A DNA stretch of 64,000 bases from WTKG01 sp963735005 (GTDB lineage: Bacteria > Actinomycetota > Actinomycetes > Actinomycetales > Demequinaceae). Shown here piece by piece: positions 37,355-46,515 of the stretch. The notes beneath the pieces were generated by a model. That model saw nothing but the letters and a program-made list of their open reading frames with translations, ran no database searches and was not told the origin of the DNA. The stretch's first letter is position 1, and each line of letters opens with the position of its first letter. Location of the stretch: the NCBI GenBank assembly GCA_963735005.1, contig CAVTJA010000002.1, forward strand, positions 62,001 through 126,000, in the 5' to 3' direction. A program made the translations under genes and the position numbers.

Positions 37355-37963
37355 ATGCCTACCCCCACCAAGGGTGCCCGCCTAGGCGGCGGGCCGGCCC
37401 ACGAGCGGCACATGCTCGCCAACCTGGCGCAGAGCCTGTTTGAGCACGGCCGCATCACCACCACGGCCGCGCGCGCCAAGCGCCTGCGTCCGTACGCGGA
37501 GCGCCTCGTGACGTTCGCCAAGCGCGGCGACCTCGCGTCGCGCCGCCGCGTCATGGGCGCCATCCACGACAAGTCCGTCGTGCACCACCTGTTCACCGAG
37601 ATTGGCCCCGCCATGGCGGAGCGTCCCGGCGGCTACACCCGCATCACGAAGGTGGGCCCCCGCAAGGGAGACAACGCGCCCATGGCCGTGATCGAGCTGG
37701 TCGAGGGCTCGCTTAGCGTCAAGCAGGAGGTTGTTGCCGAGGCGGCGGCCGCCGCGAAGTCCAGCGCGAAGGCGCCCGCTGCCAAGGCCGCGGACAAGAA
37801 GGACGACGCTCCTGCCGAGGCCAAGGACGACGCCGCGGATGCGACGGCCGAGGCCGAGGAGGCTCCGGCGAAGAAGGCTCCGGCGAAGAAGCCTGCGGCC
37901 AAGAAGGCGGCCGCAAAGAAGGACTCTGCTGACAAAGACTCTGCAGAGAAAGACTCCGAGTAG
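37355..37963 (+). CDS. rplQ: 50S ribosomal protein L17 with Lys/Ala-rich C-terminal extension
   Basis: L17 lies near the tunnel exit. Core residues 1-120 (PTPTKGARLGGGPAHERHMLANLAQSLFEHGRITTTAARAKRLRPYAERL) are standard; the remaining about 80 residues are an Ala/Lys/Asp/Glu low-complexity tail (KKAPAKKPAAKKAAAKKDS). Such tails are common on actinobacterial L17. Composition resembles the L15 N-terminal tail here. Confidence 0.96.
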   Translation: MPTPTKGARLGGGPAHERHMLANLAQSLFEHGRITTTAARAKRLRPYAERLVTFAKRGDLASRRRVMGAIHDKSVVHHLFTEIGPAMAERPGGYTRITKVGPRKGDNAPMAVIELVEGSLSVKQEVVAEAAAAAKSSAKAPAAKAADKKDDAPAEAKDDAADATAEAEEAPAKKAPAKKPAAKKAAAKKDSADKDSAEKDSE

Positions 37964-37994
37964 CGCTGACTAGCGCACGCTTAAGGCGGGCCCC

Positions 37995-38858
37995 ATGACC
38001 GAATCTGGCGAGGTCGTGCGGGTCCGCCTTTCGCTTTCCTACGACGGCACCGACTTCTCCGGCTGGGCCAGCCAGCCCGGGCTACGCACCGTCCAGGGCG
38101 TGCTCGAGGAGGGGCTCGCGCGCCTCGTGCGAGGGGAGCAGCCGCGCGTGACCGTCGCCGGCCGCACCGACGCGGGTGTGCACGCCCGCGGCCAGGTAGC
38201 CCACGTGGACCTACCGGTGGCCGCGTGGCAGGCGATGCCGGGGCGCGGCGACCGCACCCCGGAGCAGGGCATGCGCGCCCGCCTCGCTGGCGTGCTGCCG
38301 GCGGATGTGGTGGTGTGGGCCGCATCGGTCGCACCGGCCGGCTTCGACGCTCGCTTCAGCGCGATCGCCCGGCGCTATTCGTACCGCGTGAGCGACGCCA
38401 GCGAGACGCGTGACCCGGTGCGCCGCCGCGAGGTGTTGTGGTACTCCCGCCCGGTGGACGTGGGCGCGCTGAATGCCGCATCGGCGTCGCTGACTGGCCT
38501 GCGTGACTTTGCGGCTTTTTGCCGCGCGCGCGAGGGCGCGACCACGATCCGCGACCTCACTGACTTCTCGTGGCGGCGCGTGCCGGATGGCCCGGACGCG
38601 GGCCTGCTCGTCGCGGAGCTTCGAGCCGACGCGTTCTGCCATTCGATGGTGCGCTCGCTCGTGGGCGCGGTGCTCAGCGTTGGCGACGGGCGCCGCGATC
38701 AGGTCTGGCTGGATGGCGTCGCGGCGCTCAAGGAGCGCACTGCCGCCGTCGCCGTGGCCGAGCCGCAGGGCCTCACATTGGAGGCCGTGGAGTATCCGCC
38801 AGACGACCAGATGGCCTCCCGGGCCGAGTCAACCCGGGCCCGGCGGACGCTGGATTGA
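37995..38858 (+). CDS. truA: tRNA pseudouridine(38-40) synthase TruA
   Basis: Converts uridines 38, 39 and 40 of the anticodon arm to pseudouridine. The 287-residue protein has RVRLSLSYDGTDFSGWASQPGLRTVQGVLEEGL, the catalytic aspartate in AGRTDAGVHARGQ (D59), and HSMVRSLVGAVLSVGDG. It follows rplQ by 31 bases, as in other actinomycetes, so likely shares that transcript. Confidence 0.95.
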   Translation: MTESGEVVRVRLSLSYDGTDFSGWASQPGLRTVQGVLEEGLARLVRGEQPRVTVAGRTDAGVHARGQVAHVDLPVAAWQAMPGRGDRTPEQGMRARLAGVLPADVVVWAASVAPAGFDARFSAIARRYSYRVSDASETRDPVRRREVLWYSRPVDVGALNAASASLTGLRDFAAFCRAREGATTIRDLTDFSWRRVPDGPDAGLLVAELRADAFCHSMVRSLVGAVLSVGDGRRDQVWLDGVAALKERTAAVAVAEPQGLTLEAVEYPPDDQMASRAESTRARRTLD

Positions 38859-38883
38859 GTTTCGCGCGGGGTAACGGTATGCT
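38855..38883 (+). promoter_or_regulatory. promoter of rplM-rpsI
   Basis: TTGAGT (38855-38860), 17 bases, TATGCT (38878-38883). The -35 overlaps the end of truA. The message has a leader of about 110 bases. Confidence 0.65.
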
Positions 38884-39000
38884 TGCTCGTCGTTGTCCAT
38901 TGGACCGCGCCCGGCGAAGGTTTGCCGCGCACCAGTCTGGGCAGCCACCAGTTTCCGCCGGCACCGTCGGCGCTCACCGAGTAGATGAAGAAGGCCTGAA

Positions 39001-39444
39001 GTGCGCACGTACAACCCCAAGCCTGGCGACACCACCGCCGAGTGGCTCATCATCGACGCCACCGACGTCGTGCTTGGCCGTCTCGCCTCGCAGACCGCGA
39101 CGCTGATCCGCGGCAAGCACAAGCCCACGTTCGCCCCGAACACCGACGGCGGCGACTTCGTCATCATCATCAACGCCTCCAAGGTGGCCCTCACCGGCAC
39201 CAAGGCGGACACCAAGCTGGTTCACCGCCACTCGGGCTTCCCGGGCGGCCTGACGTCAAAGCCCATTGGCGAGGTCCTTGAGAAGTTCCCGACGCGCGTC
39301 GTCGAGAACGCGGTGAAGGGCATGCTCCCCAAGAGCAAACTCGGCCGCGCTCAGCTCAAGAAGCTCAAGGTCTACGCCGGCGCCGAGCACCCGCACGCCG
39401 CCCAGCAGCCCAAGCCGTTCGAGATCACCCAGGTCGCGCAGTAA
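39001..39444 (+). CDS. rplM: 50S ribosomal protein L13
   Basis: An early-assembly 50S protein. The 147-residue product has the diagnostic WLIIDATDVVLGRLASQTATLIRGKHKPTFAPNTDGGDFVIIINASKV and the C-terminal VYAGAEHPHAAQQP. Starts at GTG 39001 (VRTYNPKPGDT) after GAAGAAGG; 17 bases separate it from rpsI. Confidence 0.97.
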   Translation: MRTYNPKPGDTTAEWLIIDATDVVLGRLASQTATLIRGKHKPTFAPNTDGGDFVIIINASKVALTGTKADTKLVHRHSGFPGGLTSKPIGEVLEKFPTRVVENAVKGMLPKSKLGRAQLKKLKVYAGAEHPHAAQQPKPFEITQVAQ

Positions 39445-39461
39445 GCGCGAGGAGGAACACC

Positions 39462-39989
39462 GTGTCTGAAGAAACTCCCGACGTCGCTGTAGAGGCTGAC
39501 GCCACCGACGCCCCCGCTGTGTACACGTCGGAGTCCGGCGACGGGCCCAGCGAGTACACCACCGAGTCCGCTCCCGAGCGCGGCAAGGGCCAGTCCACCA
39601 TCGCAGCCGGCGCTGGCCTCGGCCGTCGCAAGGAGGCCATCGCGCGCGTGCGCCTGGTCCCCGGAACGGGCAAGTGGACGCTCAACGGTCGCGACCTCGA
39701 GGACTACTTCCCGAACAAGGTGCACCAGCAGTTGGTGAACAGCCCGTTCGCGGTCCTCGACATCGAAGACAAGTTCGACGTGCACGCCCGCATCACCGGC
39801 GGTGGCCCCTCCGGCCAGGCTGGCGCGCTGCGCCTTGGCGTCGCGCGCGCCCTGAACCTGATCGACGAAGAGACGAACCGCGCGGAGCTCAAGAAGGCTG
39901 GCTTCCTCACGCGTGATGCTCGCGTGGTCGAGCGCAAGAAGGCAGGCCTCAAGAAGGCTCGCCGCGCCCCTCAGTACTCCAAGCGCTAG
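39462..39989 (+). CDS. rpsI: 30S ribosomal protein S9
   Basis: S9 has a C-terminal tail touching P-site tRNA. The 175-residue product carries a 45-residue acidic N-terminal extension typical of actinobacteria, then GLGRRKEAIARVRLVPGTGKWTLNGRDLEDYF, ITGGGPSGQAGALRLGVARAL and the invariant C-terminal ARRAPQYSKR. GTG 39462 is supported by GAGGAGGAACACC. Confidence 0.97.
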   Translation: MSEETPDVAVEADATDAPAVYTSESGDGPSEYTTESAPERGKGQSTIAAGAGLGRRKEAIARVRLVPGTGKWTLNGRDLEDYFPNKVHQQLVNSPFAVLDIEDKFDVHARITGGGPSGQAGALRLGVARALNLIDEETNRAELKKAGFLTRDARVVERKKAGLKKARRAPQYSKR

Positions 39990-39992
39990 CAT
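39987..39992 (+). promoter_or_regulatory. -10 box of leaderless promoter for glmM
   Basis: TAGCAT (its TAG is the rpsI stop codon) is followed by seven bases and ATG 40000. No ribosome site is seen, fitting a leaderless message. Confidence 0.5.
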
Positions 39993-39999
39993 TACGCGC

Positions 40000-41367
40000 A
40001 TGGCGCGTCTGTTCGGCACCGACGGTGTGCGTGGTGTCGCGAATCGCGACATCACCGCCGAACTCGCGCTTGACCTCGCTGTCGCTGCGGCTCACGAGTT
40101 GAGCGAGCGCGGCGAGTTCACGGGCCACCGGCCGCGCGCCATCCTCGGCCGCGACACCCGCGTGTCCGGCGAGATGCTGTCGGCCGCCGTCGCCGCCGGG
40201 CTGTCGTCCGCAGGCGTCGACGTGCTCGACGTGGGCGTCCTGCCCACCCCCGGCATCGCGTACTTGGCGGGCTCGAACGAGGCCGACCTTGGCGTCGTCA
40301 TCTCCGCCTCGCACAACCCGATGCAGGACAACGGGATCAAGTTCTTCTCGCGCGGCGGGGCCAAGCTTGACGATGCCGTCGAGGCGGCGATCGAGGAACG
40401 GCTCGGCCAGGATTGGGAGCGCCCCACGGGCGGCGACATCGGCCAGATCACTCCGTCGCCGCGGCTGCGCTCGGAGTACGTGACCCACGTGGTCGCGGCC
40501 GCACAGTCGTTCGCAGGCACCGACAAGCCGCTCGACGGCCTCACGATCGTGGTGGACGCCGCGCACGGCGCCGCAAGCGTCGTGGGCCCGGCGGCGCTCA
40601 AGGAGGCCGGAGCCACTGTCGTCGTCATCAATGCCGATCCGGACGGCCGGAACATCAACGACGGCGTGGGCTCCACGCACCTCGAGGGCCTCAAGGCCGC
40701 GGTGGTGAAGGAGTCGGCGGACATCGGCGTGGCGTTCGATGGCGATGCAGACCGCTGCCTGGCCGTGGATCACGCGGGCGACTTGGTGAGCGGCGACCAC
40801 ATCATGGGGCTGCTCGCACAGGCGATGAAGGATGCTGGCACGCTGTACCGCGACACGCTGGTCGCGACCGTCATGAGCAACCTTGGCCTCCACCGCGCGA
40901 TGCGCGAAGCGGGCATCGAGATTGTCGAAACCGCCGTGGGCGACCGCTACGTGCTTGAGGCCATGCGCGCCGAGGGTTACACGCTCGGCGGCGAGCAGTC
41001 CGGCCACATCATCCTCAGCGAGTACGCCACCACTGGCGACGGCATCCTCACCGCGCTGCTGATCGCGAGCCGCGTGGCACGCACCGGACTGACGCTCAAG
41101 GAACTGTGCGCGAGCATCGAGTCGCTCCCGCAGGTGCTCATCAACGTCCCAGGCGTCGACCGCTCGCGCGTGTACTCCGACGAGCCGCTCCAACGTGCCG
41201 TGGCCGAGGTTCGCGCGGACCTTGGCGACGACGGCCGCGTCCTGCTGCGCCCGTCCGGCACCGAGCCGCTCGTGCGCGTGATGGTCGAGGCCAACACCGA
41301 CGAGCGTGCGCGGGCCAGCGCCGACGCGCTCGCGCAGGTGGTCGCCACCAGGCTGGCCCTCCAGTGA
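40000..41367 (+). CDS. glmM: phosphoglucosamine mutase
   Basis: Interconverts glucosamine 6-phosphate and glucosamine 1-phosphate for UDP-GlcNAc and peptidoglycan. The 455-residue protein has ARLFGTDGVRG at the start, the active phosphoserine loop ISASHNPMQDNGIK (S104), the metal motif FDGDADRC and the sugar-binding GGEQSGH. ATG 40000 is chosen by homology. The stop overlaps the next gene as GTGA. glmS, the previous step, lies 1.8 kb downstream. Confidence 0.96.
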   Translation: MARLFGTDGVRGVANRDITAELALDLAVAAAHELSERGEFTGHRPRAILGRDTRVSGEMLSAAVAAGLSSAGVDVLDVGVLPTPGIAYLAGSNEADLGVVISASHNPMQDNGIKFFSRGGAKLDDAVEAAIEERLGQDWERPTGGDIGQITPSPRLRSEYVTHVVAAAQSFAGTDKPLDGLTIVVDAAHGAASVVGPAALKEAGATVVVINADPDGRNINDGVGSTHLEGLKAAVVKESADIGVAFDGDADRCLAVDHAGDLVSGDHIMGLLAQAMKDAGTLYRDTLVATVMSNLGLHRAMREAGIEIVETAVGDRYVLEAMRAEGYTLGGEQSGHIILSEYATTGDGILTALLIASRVARTGLTLKELCASIESLPQVLINVPGVDRSRVYSDEPLQRAVAEVRADLGDDGRVLLRPSGTEPLVRVMVEANTDERARASADALAQVVATRLALQ

Positions 41368-42164
41368 GGCTCGCCGTCGTCGCCGCGGCCGCCGCGGCCA
41401 CCGCCGCGACCACAGAACCAGCGAGCGGCTTCTGGGGCTGGCTCAGCTCGCTGGGGACCTCCGCCGAGGCCTACGTGCTCGGCCTGTCCGAGACGATCTG
41501 GATCTACGTGGGCGTCTACGCCCTCTCGGTGATCGACGGCATCTTCCCGGTGGTACCAAGCGAGTCCGTCGTGATCGCGTCCGCGACCACCTGGGCCCAA
41601 ACCGGCAGGCCGTTCGTGTGGTTCATCTGGCTGGCCGCCGCCGCGGGCGCGTGGTGCGGGGACCAGATCACCTACACGGTTGGCACGCTCGTGAACGTGC
41701 GGCGCATCCCCGGCATGAACTCCAAGCGCGGCCGCGCCACCCTCGACTGGGCCGAGCACGCGCTCGAGCACCGCGGCACGTCGTTCATCATCGCCGCGCG
41801 CTTCATCCCCGGCGGCCGCGTCGCGGTCAACCTCACCGCGGGCGCCCTGCGATTTCCGCGCCGACGCTTCATGGGCGTCGACGCGATCGCTGGCGCGATA
41901 TGGGCGACGTGGGGAGTCGCGCTCGGCATCTTCGCCGGCAGCATCTTCCAGAGCAACCTGTGGCTGTCCGTCGCGGTGGGCGTCGCCGGTGGCGTCCTGC
42001 TCGGGTTCCTCGTGGACAAAATACTGTCTCGCGTGGGCATCGAGCCGCCCAGCCTGCCGGACATCGACCAGCTCCCCGAGCGGCACATCTCGAGCAAGAA
42101 GCGCGCCGCCGAGGCGGAGCGCCGCGAGCGGCTCAAAAAGAAGGCTCCCAAGCCGCGCGACTAG
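41364..42164 (+). CDS. DedA family membrane protein
   Basis: DedA (VTT-domain) proteins are undecaprenyl-phosphate or lipid flippase candidates. This 266-residue protein has several hydrophobic segments, the DedA signature VIDGIFPVVPSESVVIAS and the amphipathic GTSFIIAARFIPGGRVAVNLTAGALRFPRRRFMGVDAIAGAIWATWG, which carries the conserved F.PGGR motif. The basic C-terminal tail (KKRAAEAERRERLKKKAPKPRD) is cytoplasmic. GTG 41364 overlaps the glmM stop (GTGA), supporting coupling and a possible cell-envelope link. Its stop overlaps that of coaA by the shared CTAG. Confidence 0.85.
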   Translation: MRLAVVAAAAAATAATTEPASGFWGWLSSLGTSAEAYVLGLSETIWIYVGVYALSVIDGIFPVVPSESVVIASATTWAQTGRPFVWFIWLAAAAGAWCGDQITYTVGTLVNVRRIPGMNSKRGRATLDWAEHALEHRGTSFIIAARFIPGGRVAVNLTAGALRFPRRRFMGVDAIAGAIWATWGVALGIFAGSIFQSNLWLSVAVGVAGGVLLGFLVDKILSRVGIEPPSLPDIDQLPERHISSKKRAAEAERRERLKKKAPKPRD

Positions 42165-43114
42165 AGCTTGCGCAGGTGAACCGTCTCGACCGAGTGGTCC
42201 GATCCCTTGCGAAGGATGATCGTCGCCCGCGACCGCGTGGGCGCGATGTTGTTCTCGAGGTTCGGCGCGTTGATCGAGTCCCAAATGCCTTCGGCCTTCG
42301 CCACGGCCTCCTCATCGGTAAGCGAGGCGTAGGAATGGAAGTACGACGCCGGGTCCGCGAACGCCGTGGCGCGTAGCGCGAGGAACCGCTCGACGTACCA
42401 GCGACGCACCGCGGAGGGGTCGGCGTCCACATAGATCGACATGTCTACAAAGTCGCTGACCGCGAGGCTCGCGCGTCCGGACTCGGTGCGGGGCGCTGGC
42501 TGCAGCACGTTGAGCCCCTCGAGGATGAGGATGTCGGGGCTCGACACGGTCACGACCTTGCCGGGGACGATGTCGTACGCGAGGTGCGAGTAGACGGGCG
42601 CGGAGACCTCGGGTGCGCCGGACTTCACGGCGGACACGAAGTCGCGAAGCGCGCGCCGGTCGTAGGACTCGGGGAAGCCCTTACGCTCCATCAGGCCGCG
42701 GCGTTCAAGTTCCGCGTTGGGGTGCAGGAAGCCGTCGGTGGTCACAAGCTCGACGCGGGGGCTCGACGGCCAGCGGCGCATCAGTTCGCGCAGCAGGCGA
42801 GCGGTTGTGGACTTGCCCACCGCTACCGAGCCGGCCACCGCGATGACAAACGGCGTGCGGGACGCCCGCTCGCCAAGGAACTCCGACGTCGTCCCGTGGA
42901 GCGCGCCAACGGCCACGTGATAGAGGTCGAGCAGGCGCGACAGCGGGCGGTAGATGGTGTCGACCTCGGGCAGGCTTACAGGGTCGTCGAGGCCGCGTAC
43001 GCGAGCGATGTCCTCTTCAGTGAGAGGCAGGGGAGTGCGGCCCGCGAGGGCGGCCCACTCGTTTCGGCTCAGCGTCACGAACGGCGTGTGCGCCTCGGAG
43101 CCACTATCGGTCAC
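42161..43114 (-). CDS. coaA: pantothenate kinase, type I
   Basis: First committed step of coenzyme A synthesis: pantothenate + ATP to 4'-phosphopantothenate. The 317-residue protein has Walker A GSVAVGKST (95-103), the TTDGFLHPN and YSHLAYD segments, and the ILEGLNVLQ region, all of type I (CoaA/PanK) kinases regulated by CoA. GTG 43114 is chosen because homology starts soon after (FVTLSRNEWAALAG); a CACAAT box sits 6 bases upstream. The longer frame to 43189 would overlap glmS. Confidence 0.95.
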   Translation of the reverse strand: MTDSGSEAHTPFVTLSRNEWAALAGRTPLPLTEEDIARVRGLDDPVSLPEVDTIYRPLSRLLDLYHVAVGALHGTTSEFLGERASRTPFVIAVAGSVAVGKSTTARLLRELMRRWPSSPRVELVTTDGFLHPNAELERRGLMERKGFPESYDRRALRDFVSAVKSGAPEVSAPVYSHLAYDIVPGKVVTVSSPDILILEGLNVLQPAPRTESGRASLAVSDFVDMSIYVDADPSAVRRWYVERFLALRATAFADPASYFHSYASLTDEEAVAKAEGIWDSINAPNLENNIAPTRSRATIILRKGSDHSVETVHLRKL

Positions 43115-43120
43115 CCGTCC

Positions 43121-43126
43121 ATTGTG
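43121..43126 (-). promoter_or_regulatory. possible -10 box of leaderless promoter for coaA
   Basis: Reverse-strand CACAAT, six bases, then GTG 43114. Same GCCACAATGG context as at aspC. Confidence 0.35.
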
Positions 43127-43174
43127 GCGCACGCGGGGTCGCGGGCTGGTCCCGGCGGCGCGGAGGCCGGGCAG

Positions 43175-43180
43175 TAGACT
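43175..43180 (+). promoter_or_regulatory. -10 box of leaderless promoter for glmS
   Basis: TAGACT, seven bases, then ATG 43188, with no ribosome site. The clearest leaderless arrangement in the window. Confidence 0.6.
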
Positions 43181-43187
43181 TGCCGAC

Positions 43188-45053
43188 ATGTGTGGAATCG
43201 TGGGCTATGTCGGCTCTGGGGACGCTGGTGAGCGTCCCCAGGAAGTGGTCCTCGGCGGCCTCAAGCGGCTCGAATACCGGGGGTACGACTCCGCCGGGAT
43301 TGCCGCGGTGGGCGAGGACCGCACGGCGGTCAACTCCGCCAAGAAGGCAGGCAAGCTACGCGAGCTGACCGCAGCGCTCGAGGCGTCGCCGCTGCCGCCC
43401 GCAACTGTCGCCATCGGCCACACGCGCTGGGCCACCCACGGCGCCCCCACGGACAGCAACGCGCACCCGCACCTGGCGGCAGACGGGCGCATCGCCGTTA
43501 TCCACAACGGCATCATCGAGAACTACGCCGCGCTGCGCACCGAGCTCGCGGCGACCGGCGTCACCTTCCTGTCCGACACCGACACGGAGGTCGCAGGGCA
43601 CCTGCTGGCCGCCAACGTCGAGTCGGGCATGAGCCTTGCGGACGCCATGCGCGCCACCGCCGCGCGCCTCGACGGCGCCTTCACGCTGCTGGCGGTGGAC
43701 GCGCGCGAGCCGCGCCTGGTGGTGGGCGCACGCCGCAACTCTCCGCTCGTGGTGGGACTAGGCGAGGGCGAGAACTTCCTGGGCAGCGACGTCGTCGCGT
43801 TTATCGATCACACCCGGCTGGCGCTCGAGCTTGGGCAGGACGAGGTCGTGGAGATCCGGCCCGACTCGGTGATCGTCACCGACTACGCGGGCAACGTGAT
43901 CGAGCGCGAACCGTTCACCGTTGACTGGGACGCGGCCGCCGCAGAAAAGGGCGGCTTCGCGACCTTCATGGACAAGGAAATTCACGACGGCCCGGCTGCG
44001 GTCGCGGACACCCTGCGCGGGCGCATCGACGATCGCGGCAAGCTCACGCTCGACGCCGGCGTGATCGACGAGTCGGTGCTCAACGCGATCGACAAGATCG
44101 TCGTCGTCGCGTGCGGCTCGGCCGCCTACGCGGGCCTGGTCGCCAAGTACGCGATCGAGCACTGGTGCCGCATCCCGGTCGAGGTGGAGCTTGCCCACGA
44201 GTTCCGCTACCGCGACCCGGTGGTGAACGTGAAGACGCTCGTGGTGGCAATCTCGCAGTCCGGCGAGACCATGGACACGATCATGGCGGTGCGCCACGCG
44301 CAGCAGCAGGGCGCGAACGTCATCGCGATCGTCAACGTGCAGGGTTCCACGATCGCGCGCGAGGCGGATGCGGTGTTGTACACGCGCGCCGGGCCCGAGA
44401 TCGCGGTGGCCTCCACGAAGGCGATACTTGCCCAGATCACCGCGTCCTACCTGCTCGGCATCTACCTTTCCGAGTTGCGAGGTAACAAATTCCCCGACGA
44501 GATCGCGAAGTTGCTCGAGGACCTTGACGAGATGCCCGCGAAGGTGCAGTTGGTGGTGGACACGGCCGAGGCGGTCCGCGAGGCCGCCCGCGAGCTCGTG
44601 GACGCGCGCACCGTGCTGTTCCTCGGCCGCCACGTGGGTTACCCGGTCGCGCTCGAAGGCGCGCTCAAGCTCAAGGAACTCGCGTACATCCACGCAGAGG
44701 GCTTCGCCGCCGGCGAGCTCAAGCACGGCCCGATCGCGCTACTCGAGGAGGGCCTGCCGGTGTTCGTGATCTTGCCGAGCCCGCGGGGCCGCGAGTCGCT
44801 CCACTCAAAGGTCGTGTCGAACATCCAGGAGGTGCGTGCGCGCGGGGCCCGTACCTACGTGATCGCCGAGGAAGGCGACGAGGCCGCGGCCGAGTTCGGA
44901 GACCGGGTGTTCTACGTACCGCCCGCGCCCGTCCTCATGACGCCGCTGTTGAACCTCGTGCCGCTCCACGTGTTTGCATGCGAGCTGGCGAGTGCCAAGG
45001 GCCACGACGTGGACCAGCCGCGCAACCTCGCGAAGTCCGTGACGGTGGAGTAA
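43188..45053 (+). CDS. glmS: glutamine--fructose-6-phosphate aminotransferase
   Basis: Makes glucosamine 6-phosphate from fructose 6-phosphate and glutamine. The 621-residue protein starts MCGIVGYVG, so the catalytic N-terminal cysteine is C2; the amidotransferase domain (GHTRWATHG, HNGIIENY, LSDTDTEV) covers about 1-240 and two SIS sugar-isomerase domains follow (SQSGETMDT, LGRHVGYPVALEGALKLKELAYIHAEGFAAGELKHGPIAL). No glmS ribozyme is visible in the 5' region; the -10 box is adjacent to the ATG. acpS begins in the stop (TAATG). Confidence 0.96.
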   Translation: MCGIVGYVGSGDAGERPQEVVLGGLKRLEYRGYDSAGIAAVGEDRTAVNSAKKAGKLRELTAALEASPLPPATVAIGHTRWATHGAPTDSNAHPHLAADGRIAVIHNGIIENYAALRTELAATGVTFLSDTDTEVAGHLLAANVESGMSLADAMRATAARLDGAFTLLAVDAREPRLVVGARRNSPLVVGLGEGENFLGSDVVAFIDHTRLALELGQDEVVEIRPDSVIVTDYAGNVIEREPFTVDWDAAAAEKGGFATFMDKEIHDGPAAVADTLRGRIDDRGKLTLDAGVIDESVLNAIDKIVVVACGSAAYAGLVAKYAIEHWCRIPVEVELAHEFRYRDPVVNVKTLVVAISQSGETMDTIMAVRHAQQQGANVIAIVNVQGSTIAREADAVLYTRAGPEIAVASTKAILAQITASYLLGIYLSELRGNKFPDEIAKLLEDLDEMPAKVQLVVDTAEAVREAARELVDARTVLFLGRHVGYPVALEGALKLKELAYIHAEGFAAGELKHGPIALLEEGLPVFVILPSPRGRESLHSKVVSNIQEVRARGARTYVIAEEGDEAAAEFGDRVFYVPPAPVLMTPLLNLVPLHVFACELASAKGHDVDQPRNLAKSVTVE

Positions 45054-45409
45054 TGATTCGCGGTCTCGGGATCGACGTGGTGGCGATCGAGCGCTTCGAG
45101 GAGACGGTGGCGAAGTCGCCTGGCTTTCTCGAGCGGATTTTCACGGAGGGCGAGCGCGAGCGCGGCCCCGCGAGCCTCGCCGCGAGGTGGGCTGCGAAGG
45201 AGGCGCTCGCGAAAGCGCTCGGTGCGCCTGCCGGGCTTCACTGGCACGACGCCGAGGTCGTCAAGGGCGCCGACGGCGACCCGGACTTTGTCATCCGCGG
45301 CACGGTGGCGGCGCGGGCGGCCTCGCTGGGGATTACCCGGCTCCACCTTTCGATGTCGCACGATGCGGGGATAGCGTCGGCAGTAGTGGTGGCGGAGGGA
45401 GACGCATGA
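45053..45409 (+). CDS. acpS: holo-[acyl-carrier-protein] synthase
   Basis: Transfers 4'-phosphopantetheine to acyl carrier protein. The 118-residue product has MIRGLGIDVVAIERF (metal ligand D8), ARWAAKEALAKALG with the conserved glutamate, and the C-terminal LHLSMSHDAGIASAVVVAE. Short length is normal. It overlaps glmS (TAATG) and alr (ATGA) and is functionally near coaA, since CoA is its substrate. Confidence 0.95.
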   Translation: MIRGLGIDVVAIERFEETVAKSPGFLERIFTEGERERGPASLAARWAAKEALAKALGAPAGLHWHDAEVVKGADGDPDFVIRGTVAARAASLGITRLHLSMSHDAGIASAVVVAEGDA

Positions 45410-46515
45410 CTCTCATCAACGTGAGCGTCGACTACGACGCGATCTCGCACAACGTCGAGACCCTGCGTGCCGCTGCACCGACCGCGGCCGTCATGGCCGT
45501 CGTGAAGGCCGACGCGTACGGCCACGGGCTCATCGAGTCCGCGCGCGCGGCCCGCGAGGGTGGCGCCGCGTGGCTTGGCACCGCGCAGCCGGGGGAGGCG
45601 CTCGCGCTGCGTGCAGCCGACGACGCCGGCCGCGTCCTGACCTGGCTCTACGGGCCCGACGTGCCGGCCCGCGCCCTGATCGACGCGGACGTGGACGTCT
45701 CCGTGTCCTCGCTCGAGGTGCTCGAGGCGATCGCCGCCGCGGCGCGCGACGCCGGCGTGCCGGCGCGCGTCCACGTGTGCGTCGACACCGGCCTTGGCCG
45801 CGAGGGCGTGATGCCCGGCGAGCTTCCGGAGCTGCTCGACGCCGTGCGCGCCGCGCGCGATGCGGGTCTCGTGGAGACGGTCGGGATCTGGTCCCACTTC
45901 GCGTGGGCGGACGCGCCCGGGCACCCGACGATCGCGCTGCAGTCGCGTGTGTTCGCGGGCGCCGTCGCCACCGCCGAGGCCGCCGGCATGGAGTTCGAGG
46001 TGCGCCACCTGTCGAACTCGGCCGCCACGCTCACCCGCCCCGAGGACCACTACGACCTGGTACGCCCGGGACTCGCCGTGTACGGCCTGTCGCCCGTCGA
46101 GGATCCGGCAGGCAAGGCCTACGGGCTCAAGCCGGCCATGTCCGTGACGTCGGAGCTCGCGCTCGTCAAGCGCGTCGGCCCGGGCCAGGGCGTGTCCTAC
46201 GGGCACGACTACGTCACAGACCGGGAGACCGTGCTCGGACTGGTGTCCGCGGGGTACGCGGACGGCGTGTTCCGACACGCGTCGAACCGCGGCCCCGTCC
46301 GTATCGGCGACGCCCGCGCGCGCATCTCGGGCCGCGTCTGCATGGACCAGTTCGTGGTTGACCTTGGCCCCGACTCCACCGCGAAGGCGGGCGACGGCGT
46401 CGTGCTGTTCGGCGCGGGAGGGCCCACGGCCCACGAGTGGGCGGAGGCGGCGGGCACCATCGATTACGAGGTCGTCACCAGGTTCGGGGTGCTGCGACCA
46501 AAGGCGGGCCTGTGA
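45406..46515 (+). CDS. alr: alanine racemase
   Basis: Interconverts L- and D-alanine for peptidoglycan. The 369-residue fold-type III PLP enzyme has the Schiff-base lysine in AVVKADAYGHG (K34), HVCVDTGLGREG, the catalytic tyrosine region VSYGHDYVT, and GRVCMDQFVVDLG. ATG 45406 overlaps acpS. It ends in a GTGA overlap with tsaE. D-cycloserine target; no resistance mark seen. Confidence 0.95.
   Translation: MTLINVSVDYDAISHNVETLRAAAPTAAVMAVVKADAYGHGLIESARAAREGGAAWLGTAQPGEALALRAADDAGRVLTWLYGPDVPARALIDADVDVSVSSLEVLEAIAAAARDAGVPARVHVCVDTGLGREGVMPGELPELLDAVRAARDAGLVETVGIWSHFAWADAPGHPTIALQSRVFAGAVATAEAAGMEFEVRHLSNSAATLTRPEDHYDLVRPGLAVYGLSPVEDPAGKAYGLKPAMSVTSELALVKRVGPGQGVSYGHDYVTDRETVLGLVSAGYADGVFRHASNRGPVRIGDARARISGRVCMDQFVVDLGPDSTAKAGDGVVLFGAGGPTAHEWAEAAGTIDYEVVTRFGVLRPKAGL

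Noticed and set aside
43115..43187. A glmS ribozyme or riboswitch before glmS
   Set aside because: Only about 70 bases lie between coaA and glmS, and the -10 box leaves no leader.
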